A stretch of DNA of 64,000 bases from a virus. Location of the stretch: positions 19,145-83,144 of the IMG/VR virus record IMGVR_UViG_3300020185_004577; one strand, 5' to 3'. This document shows, in pieces, positions 51,801 to 59,013 of the stretch (positions within the stretch are counted from its first letter, which is position 1; each line of letters opens with the position of its first letter). Under the pieces are notes generated by a model that was not told where the DNA came from, ran no database searches, and saw nothing but the letters and a program-made list of their open reading frames with translations. The position numbers and the translations under genes are program-made.

Positions 51801-52787
51801 TAAGTAATTTATTTTGTTAATATTAACAAAACCTTCTTTGTTTGTGACAATTATTTTTTGAAGAACATTTTTGTCTTGTTGCTTAGGCTCATAATCACCA
51901 CCTATACTATCATTTAAATGAAATTCACAACCTATTATTGGTTTTATATCTTTTGATTTACATTTTTGATAAAAAGAAAAAGCACCAGACAAGCTACCCT
52001 TATCTGTTAAAACTAAAGATTTATGATTGTATTTTTTGGCTAAATTAATGTAGTCAGAAGTAGAACCAGCACCCTCTAAAACAGAGTGATAAGTATGAAC
52101 CCCAAAATTAACCATAGAAAAATCTTTATCAAATTCTCCATTTTTCATTTTCCACTTATGAATCATGTTTTTTTCAGAATTTTCTGAAAAAATATAATTT
52201 CTAAAATCTTCACCAAAACCTAATGCACCAATTCTTCTAAGTTCAAAGAAACATCTAGCTAGAGCTTCCACATCAACTAAAGCGTCATGTGCGTCTTCGA
52301 ATGTTTTGTTAAAAAGCTTTTTGTGTAACTCGGTAAGAGTTGGAGGCTTTAACCCCATCTTACCTTGTATTCTGCAAAAATCTATAGTAGAATTCATAGT
52401 ACAAACATTAACTATGTCTCTCATTGAGTTTTTCATTTTTAATCTAAAAAACTCAGAGGCCGTGACTTTATTGTCAAAGCTGATGTTGTGAGCAACTATA
52501 AAGCTAGAATTTTCTATATCTTTAGAAAAAGCCTGCAAAACCTCTCTTATAGGCTGTCCTTCCCTATTGGCTCTATCGTTAGTTATCCTATGAATTCTAA
52601 TACTTTCATCAGGTATAACAAAACCATCTGGTTTTACTATCCTATTATTAGAGCCTATAACCTTTCCATTTATGTCATAAACCTTCCATGCTAACTGCAC
52701 TATCCTAGGCCAGTTGTCAGTGTCGCTAATAGGTGCACTAAAATCTTCAGGCAACCCAGTTGTTTCTGTGTCAAATACTATAAACAT
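48804..52787 (-). CDS. dnaE: DNA polymerase III alpha subunit with N-terminal DnaQ exonuclease
   Basis: A TTG at 52796 is in frame, but ATG 52787 (MFIVFDTETTGL) matches the start of Bacteroidota DnaE proteins, giving 1327 residues. Residues 1-190 are a DEDDh proofreading exonuclease (FDTETTG, then AHNISFD and AHDALVD). From about 225 follows a PHP domain (FGVHTYHSVLEGAGS, KPIIGCEFHL), then the polymerase core: GPGRGSAAGSLLSW and PDIDIDFE near residue 644 hold catalytic aspartates, with HAAGIVI and YRPGPMG further on. The C-terminal region has an OB-like fold (SLELSDGGTSVKMVVW). The exonuclease-PHP-Pol layout is that of flavobacterial host DnaE, so the gene was probably acquired from a host. 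A host-type promoter touches the start codon. Confidence 0.94.
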   Translation of the reverse strand: MFIVFDTETTGLPEDFSAPISDTDNWPRIVQLAWKVYDINGKVIGSNNRIVKPDGFVIPDESIRIHRITNDRANREGQPIREVLQAFSKDIENSSFIVAHNISFDNKVTASEFFRLKMKNSMRDIVNVCTMNSTIDFCRIQGKMGLKPPTLTELHKKLFNKTFEDAHDALVDVEALARCFFELRRIGALGFGEDFRNYIFSENSEKNMIHKWKMKNGEFDKDFSMVNFGVHTYHSVLEGAGSTSDYINLAKKYNHKSLVLTDKGSLSGAFSFYQKCKSKDIKPIIGCEFHLNDSIGGDYEPKQQDKNVLQKIIVTNKEGFVNINKINYLSFAEGFYRVPRIKTSWILENKEGLILTTSSKNGTISKYLQMGKYKEAEDYLVNMLNVFGKKSYIAEISLEDNEIQRNYNDFIINMSDKYSMAIIVSNDIYYPEKKDKVLQDVLISINQKRSIKKARTKDSRDMYYVDEVQLLEINKDYEFNYSEEFLKMCMITSEKIASICNFEFETDVEKYPNYKPTKDVYDFFKTNDGEEIIRRLSHAKLNQKLNIYRKRGPIEIDDDKVVQYRERLDYELGVIKEKKMLDYFLVVWELIRFCADNDIEVGPGRGSAAGSLLSWCLDITKIDPLRFDLYFERFLNPARNSPPDIDIDFETGSDVKTDEFLYNKYGKECVFPVITFSTFNEKGCIKDVVKAFGGDAGFDSEIFAVTKEMPKMFMKYDGDLKDWLEQHPNTPEASDLVKKWIENPNNKKTIETTLTLQGQVRNLGKHAAGIVITPGPVWEYMPVNMVKGVTVSGFQESGSGKDLSDLGILKLDRLNLTTLNILKEAIKLVKENRGIDVSEQVKYVDLDNSDLFEEIRSGNNQGVFQFESDGMSKLIKRMHIESFEEMVAANALYRPGPMGVGAHEEYIRNKKNPEEISLVHPSLEPLLRNTNGVLIFQEQLMFIAHELAGMTLGEGDNLRKVMDKASKIIKKNLSGDVLEEKEYNNKNYKEYLVLWEKFKSGCKEKGLKENEVKDIEEWLVKYLGYSFNRSHSVSYSYVAMQTLFMKRYYPTEFYTALLNHAKDDESWLSSAIMGAFTKGIKVLPPNRKSSWEWGMLDEETILMGFSSINGMGEIAYEELQKVDIANVGKDKFFMHKFSKFNKANFEACLKAGVFDDWSDSRDELMEFRKFKIKSNTMQMDLFGQNRFDIIEESLKEKFEPTPKDVKYKDFMDVCILDLQLFNKISKIKQQFKEEYDFTIEAVTSFDNPNKYYYFVIKDVLEKISKNNKKYWSLELSDGGTSVKMVVWSDAYDRIKDLVEKGGIYLTKFSKDRNWLKFQDGCQFRRVY

Positions 52788-52793
52788 ATGATA

Positions 52794-52824
52794 CAAATAT
52801 AATAATTATAATTTTTCAGTACAA
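52794..52824 (-). promoter_or_regulatory. Bacteroidota-type promoter touching the dnaE start
   Basis: On the minus strand TTG (52824-52822) precedes TATATTTG (52801-52794) with 20 bases between. The box ends 6 bases before ATG 52787, so the transcript would be leaderless or nearly so. Confidence 0.5.
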
Positions 52825-52846
52825 TTTTTTTGTAATATTTATTATT

Positions 52847-53455
52847 ATGAACTTAATATCTAAAAAAGAATTTAAAAAATTAAGCACAGAAGAGCAAAAA
52901 AAATTTTTAGAATACCTAATATATTTAAAAGGTGGAGTAGATGAATATTTTTTTAAGCAAATGAGCAAAAGTCAGCAACAAGACTACATAGAAAATAGAA
53001 TCAAAAGTGCTGATTGGTTAGACGATTATGAATTCACCATTATGTCTAATGACCAAAAACAAAGATATATATACAGAAAGAGATTTTTAACTAATAATGA
53101 ATTTTTAAAACTAAACGATACCCTACAAGAATATTATTTACAAATGGCATCTTATATTAAATTACAATTAAGTGATAATGAGTTTAATATATTAAGTCCA
53201 AAAATGAAAAAAATATATTGTAATTTTACATTTGAATTCCCTTTAGTTTTAGATGTAGAAAAAGTTGATTATTTGAGCAAAAAAAATCAAAAAAGATATG
53301 TTCAAAAACAAATAGAAAGAGGAATCTCTTTTTCGAAAAAACAATACAACACACTTCCTGTTGACGCCAAAAAAGAATATGATAAACTAAAAAACTCTAA
53401 CTTGAATGAAGCTAGAGTTTTTGTTAGAAAAATCATAAAAGAGTTCTTAAACTAA
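52847..53455 (+). CDS. Helical-repeat protein of seven ~27-residue units
   Basis: This 202-residue plus-strand protein is built from about seven units with consensus [EY]FxxLSxxxQKxY followed by a helical stretch: examples are EFKKLSTEEQKKF, FFKQMSKSQQQDY, EFTIMSNDQKQRY, EFNILSPKMKKIY and DYLSKKNQKRY. It ends LNEARVFVRKIIKEFLN, which resembles the leader/terminal motif of several minus-strand proteins. It has no known family. It overlaps the 99-residue gene tail-to-tail by 4 bases, next to portal, and begins 59 bases from dnaE. The terminal motif suggests it may be packaged or bound to the prohead; a DNA- or protein-binding role is possible. Confidence 0.75.
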   Translation: MNLISKKEFKKLSTEEQKKFLEYLIYLKGGVDEYFFKQMSKSQQQDYIENRIKSADWLDDYEFTIMSNDQKQRYIYRKRFLTNNEFLKLNDTLQEYYLQMASYIKLQLSDNEFNILSPKMKKIYCNFTFEFPLVLDVEKVDYLSKKNQKRYVQKQIERGISFSKKQYNTLPVDAKKEYDKLKNSNLNEARVFVRKIIKEFLN

Positions 53456-53751
53456 GAGTAATCACTTTGGTTATCTTGTCTTTGTTTCAGTATACTAGAC
53501 CTAAGTTCTACGCAAAGTTTTCTTATTTCATTTAAATCATTTCTCGCATCTATTGAGGCGTCAACAGTACCTTTAAACATGAACTTGTAAAGTCTGGGCT
53601 CTGTTTTTTCAATTAAAAACTTTATTTTTTGAAAAATTTCATCAATATTATACTCATCATCTTCAATGCTTTTATTAATTGAAGAATTTGAACCAGTCTT
53701 CAAACCCAGTCTTTTATCTCTTATTTGCTTTTTTAAATCATCGTAACTCAT
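53452..53751 (-). CDS. Hypothetical protein downstream of portal
   Basis: This 99-residue helical protein has a basic first 20 residues and a C-terminal region (NDLNEIRKLCVELRSSILKQRQ) typical of a single amphipathic helix. No family is recognised. It begins 17 bases after the portal stop, so it is cotranscribed; a head or neck accessory role is possible by position. Confidence 0.68.
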   Translation of the reverse strand: MSYDDLKKQIRDKRLGLKTGSNSSINKSIEDDEYNIDEIFQKIKFLIEKTEPRLYKFMFKGTVDASIDARNDLNEIRKLCVELRSSILKQRQDNQSDYS

Positions 53752-53768
53752 AAAATATTTTTTAATAA

Positions 53769-55598
53769 TTAATCATTAGAACCAACACTATTTCCTTCAT
53801 TAAGCAAGTCGTTTCCATCACTATCTAAACCTGTTTGTTCATTTATATTATTTAATTTAGCAGTTATTGAATCCATTAATGTCTTTGTTTTTGTATTCAA
53901 ACTTTTATTTTTTTTATTTAAAATATCTGACTTATCAACATCACTAACAGCATCATCTATAGCATCAACTCTTATGACATTATTTTCTTGCTCTAAAAAT
54001 AAAAAATTCTCCTCCAATGGCTCATCACCAGCGGGCTCGTCCACCTCAGGTTCAGAGCCAGACATGTCGTCACCAGTATCGGTGGATGATGGTGCTGATG
54101 CGCCTTCACCATCTGGTGATTCTTTAAATTTGTCATCTATATCAGAAAAAATACCAGTTTGCATATATTCCTCTGGTGCCGTCTCTATTTCAGAGAACAT
54201 TTTTTTCTCTACTTTTTTCTGTCTTAATATTTGTTTTATTTCCGCTTTAGAGAATCCCATAACAAACTCCATTGCCCAAGTATAAGAAACTGGTGATGTA
54301 GGCTCTGCTGTATACATTTCCTTAAAAACTTCAAGCCTTGCTTTCATTGTCTCCAATTTTAAAAGCTCTTGCTGAGTTGATGGATTTGTTAACTTTAAGT
54401 CAAAATTATCCATGTCATCTTCAAAGCCTAACAAAAACAAATGAACGTTTGCAATTCTTCTAAGCTCAATTATAACATTTTCTTGTATTCTGTTTATAGT
54501 TCTACTAAACCTTAAATCAGCTTGAGATAAGGCTGAACCACCAGGCATTGATTCTGCATAATTAAGGTAAGGCTTAGGAACTTTTAATGCTGCAAAAAGC
54601 TTATTTTGTAAATATTCAACATCTTGTATTTCTCCCAAATTTGAAGCACCAGGTAAAGTTTCTATCCTAGAAGATTTGTCTCCTCTAATGGGTAAAAAAT
54701 AATCCTCCTCCATAGTTAAAGGATTATACTTTAAATTCATTTGTCCTGTCTTCTGGTCTACAATAGGAGATTTTTTTAACTCTCTTTTAATTCTCTCAAC
54801 ATATTGTTGCACGTCAGCAGACTCTAAATTACCAACCTCAATATAGTGAACCCTTCTTTCTGGAGCTCTAATAATTCTATAAACTAACATAGCATCTTCT
54901 GCCAACTGAAGTTGTTTCCACAATTTTCTAGCTGGGTCTAACACACTCCTTCCGTATGGTAATTTGGTACCATCAGAAACTAATCTAAAATGAGCTATTT
55001 GAAACTCTTCGAAATACATATTATTAATATCCCACTTAAATCTAGAAGAGTTTACATTACCGTCAAAAGCTTCTTCTCTATGAATTTCTGCAACTGGCAA
55101 CATTCTGACATCATAAATACCTTCTTGTTGGTCTATTTCCAACTTAGCAAAAGCGTCTCCAAACTTAATCATCTCTCTAATCCAAAATGTTAAGTTATAT
55201 TCTATGTTTAATCTGCCGTGAAACAAATCTTTTAATACTGTTTTTATTCTATCATTTTCTGAATATATTGACAATATATCACCCCTCTCGTCTCTGGTTA
55301 CAGTTTCATCAGTTATAATATCTAATGCGGCAGACACCTCTGGAGACATGTCCATTGCTCTGTAGTCATTATATGCGCCAAGTCTGTCCGTGTCGTAATA
55401 TACACTTCTAGAGTATATATCTTGAGCAATCTTTTGAGACTGAACGTCCAAAAAGTCTTGTTGCCTTTGTTGTACTGGTGTTGACTGTGGACTAGAAATG
55501 TTTCCAGAAATAACTTGCTTCTCTTGAGGCAATGGTCTGGAGGTTCTTCCTCTCTTCAATCTATCCAGTAGATTTATAAATACACTTTCTTCTGCCAT
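53769..55598 (-). CDS. Portal protein, T4 gp20 type
   Basis: This 609-residue protein resembles myovirus gp20 portals. Recognisable segments are YNDYRAMDMSPEVSAALDIITDE (the early conserved helix), RMLPVAEIHREE, YGRSVLDPARKLWKQLQLAEDAM, RAPERRVHYIEVGNL and GGSALSQADLRFSRTINRIQ, in the family's order. It forms the dodecameric ring for DNA packaging and tail joining. The C-terminal 110 residues are acidic and disordered and end LLNEGNSVGSND, with an [LI]xE site. It lies 9 bases downstream of the small terminase-like ATPase gene, giving the standard terminase-portal order. A TATTTATT box lies 11 bases before the ATG. Confidence 0.95.
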   Translation of the reverse strand: MAEESVFINLLDRLKRGRTSRPLPQEKQVISGNISSPQSTPVQQRQQDFLDVQSQKIAQDIYSRSVYYDTDRLGAYNDYRAMDMSPEVSAALDIITDETVTRDERGDILSIYSENDRIKTVLKDLFHGRLNIEYNLTFWIREMIKFGDAFAKLEIDQQEGIYDVRMLPVAEIHREEAFDGNVNSSRFKWDINNMYFEEFQIAHFRLVSDGTKLPYGRSVLDPARKLWKQLQLAEDAMLVYRIIRAPERRVHYIEVGNLESADVQQYVERIKRELKKSPIVDQKTGQMNLKYNPLTMEEDYFLPIRGDKSSRIETLPGASNLGEIQDVEYLQNKLFAALKVPKPYLNYAESMPGGSALSQADLRFSRTINRIQENVIIELRRIANVHLFLLGFEDDMDNFDLKLTNPSTQQELLKLETMKARLEVFKEMYTAEPTSPVSYTWAMEFVMGFSKAEIKQILRQKKVEKKMFSEIETAPEEYMQTGIFSDIDDKFKESPDGEGASAPSSTDTGDDMSGSEPEVDEPAGDEPLEENFLFLEQENNVIRVDAIDDAVSDVDKSDILNKKNKSLNTKTKTLMDSITAKLNNINEQTGLDSDGNDLLNEGNSVGSND

Positions 55599-55607
55599 GT
55601 TTTTTTA

Positions 55608-56303
55608 TTAATAAATATTAAGTTTTTCTTTTTTAAGCTCTGTAGAAGGTTTTTTATAACACCTTAAACTAACCGAATGAGGTATTCGACCATTAACTGT
55701 ACTTACATTTAGAGCATCTTTTTTTTCTATAAGTAAATCTTTTTTATAAAATTCTAAAGCATTATTTAATTTAAAGTGAAAATTTTCAAAATTTAAATCA
55801 CTTATTCCTCCAAGTGAAGATATACATATTAACTTTCCTTTGCTTGTTAATGCTTGTGATGCATAAGTCAATATATGTTCTAAATTTTTATGATAAGCAG
55901 CTTCATCTATAATGATAACATCAAACTTAGCCCCTCTTAACTTGTAGTAATCTTGTATAACCTTAAAATAAGCACCTTCTAAATACAAATCTTTTCTATT
56001 AACTCTTAAATTATTTTCATAATAACCTCTCAATAAAAATCCTAATTTTTTTAAAAAATTTTCTGAAGTATCGCTATCAAAACTAAAATAAGCTATACTT
56101 TTTTTATCATTTGAAAGTTTCATTAATGAAGCTACATAATACAAAATAACAGTAGTTATGCCTGCCTGTCTTGGTTTAATTACAGAAACTACATCACTAT
56201 TTATAATCGCATTTAGAATTGATTTTTGATTTAAATCAAAAACAGACTTTAAGTGATTTTTCTGACTCAAACAATCTTTTATTTTATTTAATATACTTGT
56301 CAT
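55608..56303 (-). CDS. Terminase-like ATPase domain protein without nuclease
   Basis: This 231-residue protein contains only the motor half of a large terminase: Walker A-like KPRQAGITT at 43-51, Walker B VIIIDEAAY at about 129-137 and the coupling motif ISSLGG at 161-166, each corresponding to a motif of the adjacent gp17 (KSRQMGLSV, LILDETAF, ISTPKGTG). No nuclease domain follows; the C-terminal 60 residues are basic and unrelated to RNase H fold. It may be a degenerate duplicate, a packaging regulator, or a separate motor. It sits between the real terminase and portal, and is unbroken, which argues for retained function. Confidence 0.82.
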   Translation of the reverse strand: MTSILNKIKDCLSQKNHLKSVFDLNQKSILNAIINSDVVSVIKPRQAGITTVILYYVASLMKLSNDKKSIAYFSFDSDTSENFLKKLGFLLRGYYENNLRVNRKDLYLEGAYFKVIQDYYKLRGAKFDVIIIDEAAYHKNLEHILTYASQALTSKGKLICISSLGGISDLNFENFHFKLNNALEFYKKDLLIEKKDALNVSTVNGRIPHSVSLRCYKKPSTELKKEKLNIY

Positions 56304-56343
56304 TTTATGACAATAAAAGACTTTTTTTAAAAAAGTAAATAGA

Positions 56344-58005
56344 TTATACTTTTATTGGCCCATAAAGCCAAGAAGTATCATTAAAATCATCATCATCATC
56401 CCAATTTTCTTTTGTTGAACCATCTAAACTTAAAGAGCTAACATCTTTTTGACTAAAACTTATCATATCTAACATTTCTTTAGTCTTCTTCTTGTTCCAA
56501 AATACAGACTCAAACTCCGTATCTCTAATTAACAAAGCAATAGCAAGACCAAATATTAAGTCATCATTAAATCCATTTTCATGCTCAGCTTTATCTCCTT
56601 TATATATGAATGTTTCAAATTCAATGAGTAATCTTGGAGAATTTATTTTAATTTCCATCTCTCTCATGTACTTAACTAGAGAGCTCATAAGTAATGGTCT
56701 AGTTTTTACAGTAGTCTGAAACCCTGGTACGTCTGTATCTTTATCAACAACATAGTTATGAGTTCTGTTGTATAGTTTAACTGCAGATTTAGATATATAC
56801 ATTCTATCTTTTGGATATTTTAAAGTATTTTTTAGCATCAAAGTTGTTGCCAAACCAAAACTGTTGCACTCTACAGCCATAAATGCGTTATTATAATCGC
56901 TTCCAACCTTATAAAGTAGTTCCGCAAATACATCAGGAACTATTTTTCCTTGGTACTCTGCAACTTGTTCCAAACTATCAGCGTCTATTACTTGAACGGT
57001 AGAGTAATCGGCACCATCTCCCCTTCCAACATCAGCTCCTATTATATAATTGCCATCTTCTTTTGGTTTTTTCCACACATGAAAAGATGTTACATAATCA
57101 CAAAATCTATTATCATTCTTCTTAAAATCGTAGTAACATATAGGTTTTTTATCACCTATATCTTTTACATATTTTTGTATTATTGAATTATCTATAACAA
57201 CAGCGGTTGAACCTTCAAATGACAAATCTAGCTCTTGTGCTATTTTAATTGTGTTATGATGCATCCTTTGGCACTCACCTTCGTACCAAGGACTCCATGG
57301 ATATTCTTTTCCATCAGAATCTACACGAGTCTCTAAACCCTTAGATAATATAGGGTGTATAGACCAGTGAAGTTTAATTGGATTAAAGTTTCCCTTACCC
57401 TTATTTGCCTGAGTCCAAGTTTGATGATATAAGTTACCAGTACCTTTTGGTGTAGAAATCATAATACACTTACCTTGTGTTGCAGCTAAAGCCAATCCAG
57501 CACCCATCCATATATCTTGAGCATGTTCAATAAATGCAGTTTCATCTAATATTAAGCAAGTTAAAGACTCCCCTCTACCAGCTTGCTTGCTACTAGCCAC
57601 AGCCTTAACCCATGAACCATTTGAAAATGCTATTTGTTTAGTGTTGTTGATTAACCTTTCTTCTGGCAACATCCAATCGGGTAGTCTGTCCAAAAATTGT
57701 CTAACTGTATTTAAAAACCTAACCGCACCATTTCCGTTGTCGGCAACTACCAATATTCTTTCATCAGGACAGAAGACTAATCTCCAAGCAACATATAGCG
57801 CAGATATAACAGAAAGCCCCATCTGTCTAGATTTTAACACTATTGAATTTTGGTTATCATTAAATTGATTTAAACACATTTCTTGATATGGAAAACATGT
57901 CATTTTTCCAATTTGCTGTTTTTCCATGTCAAAAACATAACCATATGAGTTAGCAAAATGTACAGGGCTTTTTACGCAATTAACGTATTCTTCAATATAA
58001 TTCAT
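56344..58005 (-). CDS. Large terminase subunit, T4 gp17 type
   Basis: This 553-residue protein has the two-domain layout. In the ATPase, Walker A KSRQMGLS is at 58-65, Walker B LILDE at 151-155 and the coupling motif ISTPKGTG at 183-190. The RNase H-like nuclease has Asp325 (IIGADVGRGDGAD), Glu379 (FMAVECNSFG) and Asp481/Asp482 (FNDDLIFGLAIAL). The enzyme translocates DNA into the prohead and cuts it into genome lengths. No small terminase is recognised nearby. It precedes the nuclease-less terminase-like gene and portal. A TATTTATA box is 15 bases before its ATG. Confidence 0.97.
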   Translation of the reverse strand: MNYIEEYVNCVKSPVHFANSYGYVFDMEKQQIGKMTCFPYQEMCLNQFNDNQNSIVLKSRQMGLSVISALYVAWRLVFCPDERILVVADNGNGAVRFLNTVRQFLDRLPDWMLPEERLINNTKQIAFSNGSWVKAVASSKQAGRGESLTCLILDETAFIEHAQDIWMGAGLALAATQGKCIMISTPKGTGNLYHQTWTQANKGKGNFNPIKLHWSIHPILSKGLETRVDSDGKEYPWSPWYEGECQRMHHNTIKIAQELDLSFEGSTAVVIDNSIIQKYVKDIGDKKPICYYDFKKNDNRFCDYVTSFHVWKKPKEDGNYIIGADVGRGDGADYSTVQVIDADSLEQVAEYQGKIVPDVFAELLYKVGSDYNNAFMAVECNSFGLATTLMLKNTLKYPKDRMYISKSAVKLYNRTHNYVVDKDTDVPGFQTTVKTRPLLMSSLVKYMREMEIKINSPRLLIEFETFIYKGDKAEHENGFNDDLIFGLAIALLIRDTEFESVFWNKKKTKEMLDMISFSQKDVSSLSLDGSTKENWDDDDDFNDTSWLYGPIKV

Positions 58006-58020
58006 AATAACACTTATTAT

Positions 58021-58028
58021 TATAAATA
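58021..58028 (-). promoter_or_regulatory. TATTTATA box before the large terminase gene
   Basis: The coding strand reads TATTTATA, preceded by TTAG, 15 bases before the ATG at 58005. Confidence 0.42.
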
Positions 58029-58071
58029 CTAAGTAATTATTAAAATACTACAGAGGCCCTGAAACGTATTT

Positions 58072-58611
58072 TTAATCCATAATTCCAGAGGTTGTGTTAG
58101 ATAAATTTTTTATTGTTCTAGGCTCTAATGTTACAGATAGTTGTTTTTTAACATTTTTATTTCTGTAATAGAATATGGGACTTCTTGGTATGCAAGATAT
58201 TAAATTTATTTTTACTCTTTTTTTAAAACTTTTATTTATAGCATAAACATGTATATCTTTGGCTTTTTTATTAAAAATGTTTTGTTCGTAATACTTGTTT
58301 TTTTTATTATAAAAACCATATATCCAATCACTTATTTCAGAACCATCTGTAGAGCCATTATTGCTAATAATATGAAATTTATAACTGTACTCTTTATATA
58401 TTTCTGGAATATATGATGAATTTATTAAACGATTATAATCTATTGCAATCGCTAAAACTTGACTATTTGTATTAGAATATGGTTCAAAATCAATAATAAC
58501 ATAATTTTCCCATAAAATATCCATTGTTGAATCAAATTTTTCAACTAATAAGTTGCTTGTTGTATATAAGTCTTTATATAAAGGAAGAAAAGATAAACTT
58601 GAATATGCCAT
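58072..58611 (-). CDS. Hypothetical protein between tail-fibre genes and terminase
   Basis: This 179-residue protein has many aromatic residues and an apparent beta-rich central part (NYVIIDFEPYSNTNSQVLAI, then YSYKFHIISNNGSTDG) and a basic C-terminal third. No family is recognised. It is transcribed just before the large terminase gene. By position it could be a neck/head completion protein or a small terminase replacement, but no helix-turn-helix is visible. Confidence 0.68.
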   Translation of the reverse strand: MAYSSLSFLPLYKDLYTTSNLLVEKFDSTMDILWENYVIIDFEPYSNTNSQVLAIAIDYNRLINSSYIPEIYKEYSYKFHIISNNGSTDGSEISDWIYGFYNKKNKYYEQNIFNKKAKDIHVYAINKSFKKRVKINLISCIPRSPIFYYRNKNVKKQLSVTLEPRTIKNLSNTTSGIMD

Positions 58612-58650
58612 CTATTAAAAATAGATAATATTATTAAAAAGTAAACAAAA

Positions 58651-58968
58651 CTACAATCCTACATATATTGTTGGAGAAGGATTAATTTCGGAATCAGTTT
58701 TAACGTTATATATTTCAGAAACATAAACAACACTAGTTGTATCATTTTCTACATTCAACTGATAAGTTCCTAAAGTAGATGCGGACCATGAAATTGAATA
58801 TATGCCTTCTGATGGACTTGAGAGAAATGAATTAACAGTAACGCCAGTATTTACAACTCCATTAGTATATACAGTTGAACTAAAAGTTGCTGGCGTAACT
58901 GGTGTGTTCGTTGTGGGATTAAACGACCTTACCAATTCGTATACTGTTTGACCTGTTGTTATGTTCAT
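58651..58968 (-). CDS. Small Ig-like beta-sandwich protein
   Basis: This 105-residue protein has threonine- and valine-rich strands and a pattern typical of bacterial Ig-like/tail accessory modules: TPATFSSTVYTNGVVNTGVT, then GIYSISWSASTLGTYQLNVE with the conserved Trp and Tyr. Such proteins decorate phage capsids or tail fibres, often binding carbohydrates. It belongs to the tail-fibre group and has a TATTTATA box 3 bases before its ATG. Confidence 0.72.
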   Translation of the reverse strand: MNITTGQTVYELVRSFNPTTNTPVTPATFSSTVYTNGVVNTGVTVNSFLSSPSEGIYSISWSASTLGTYQLNVENDTTSVVYVSEIYNVKTDSEINPSPTIYVGL

Positions 58969-58971
58969 GTA

Positions 58972-58979
58972 TATAAATA
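58972..58979 (-). promoter_or_regulatory. TATTTATA box adjoining the Ig-like gene start
   Basis: The coding strand reads TATTTATA 3 bases before the ATG at 58968. If it is a promoter, the transcript would be leaderless; this is the closest spacing of all examples. Confidence 0.3.
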
Positions 58980-59013
58980 TTATGTTTTTTTAATTTTACA
59001 CATTTTAAATAGC

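Noticed and set aside
52794-52796. TTG as start of dnaE
   Set aside because: ATG 52787 matches the known start of Bacteroidota DnaE, and the TTG is part of the -7 promoter box.
58646-58653. TAGTTTTG as a host-type -7 box for 58072-58611
   Set aside because: No TTG lies at the proper distance upstream and it overlaps the stop of the Ig-like gene.
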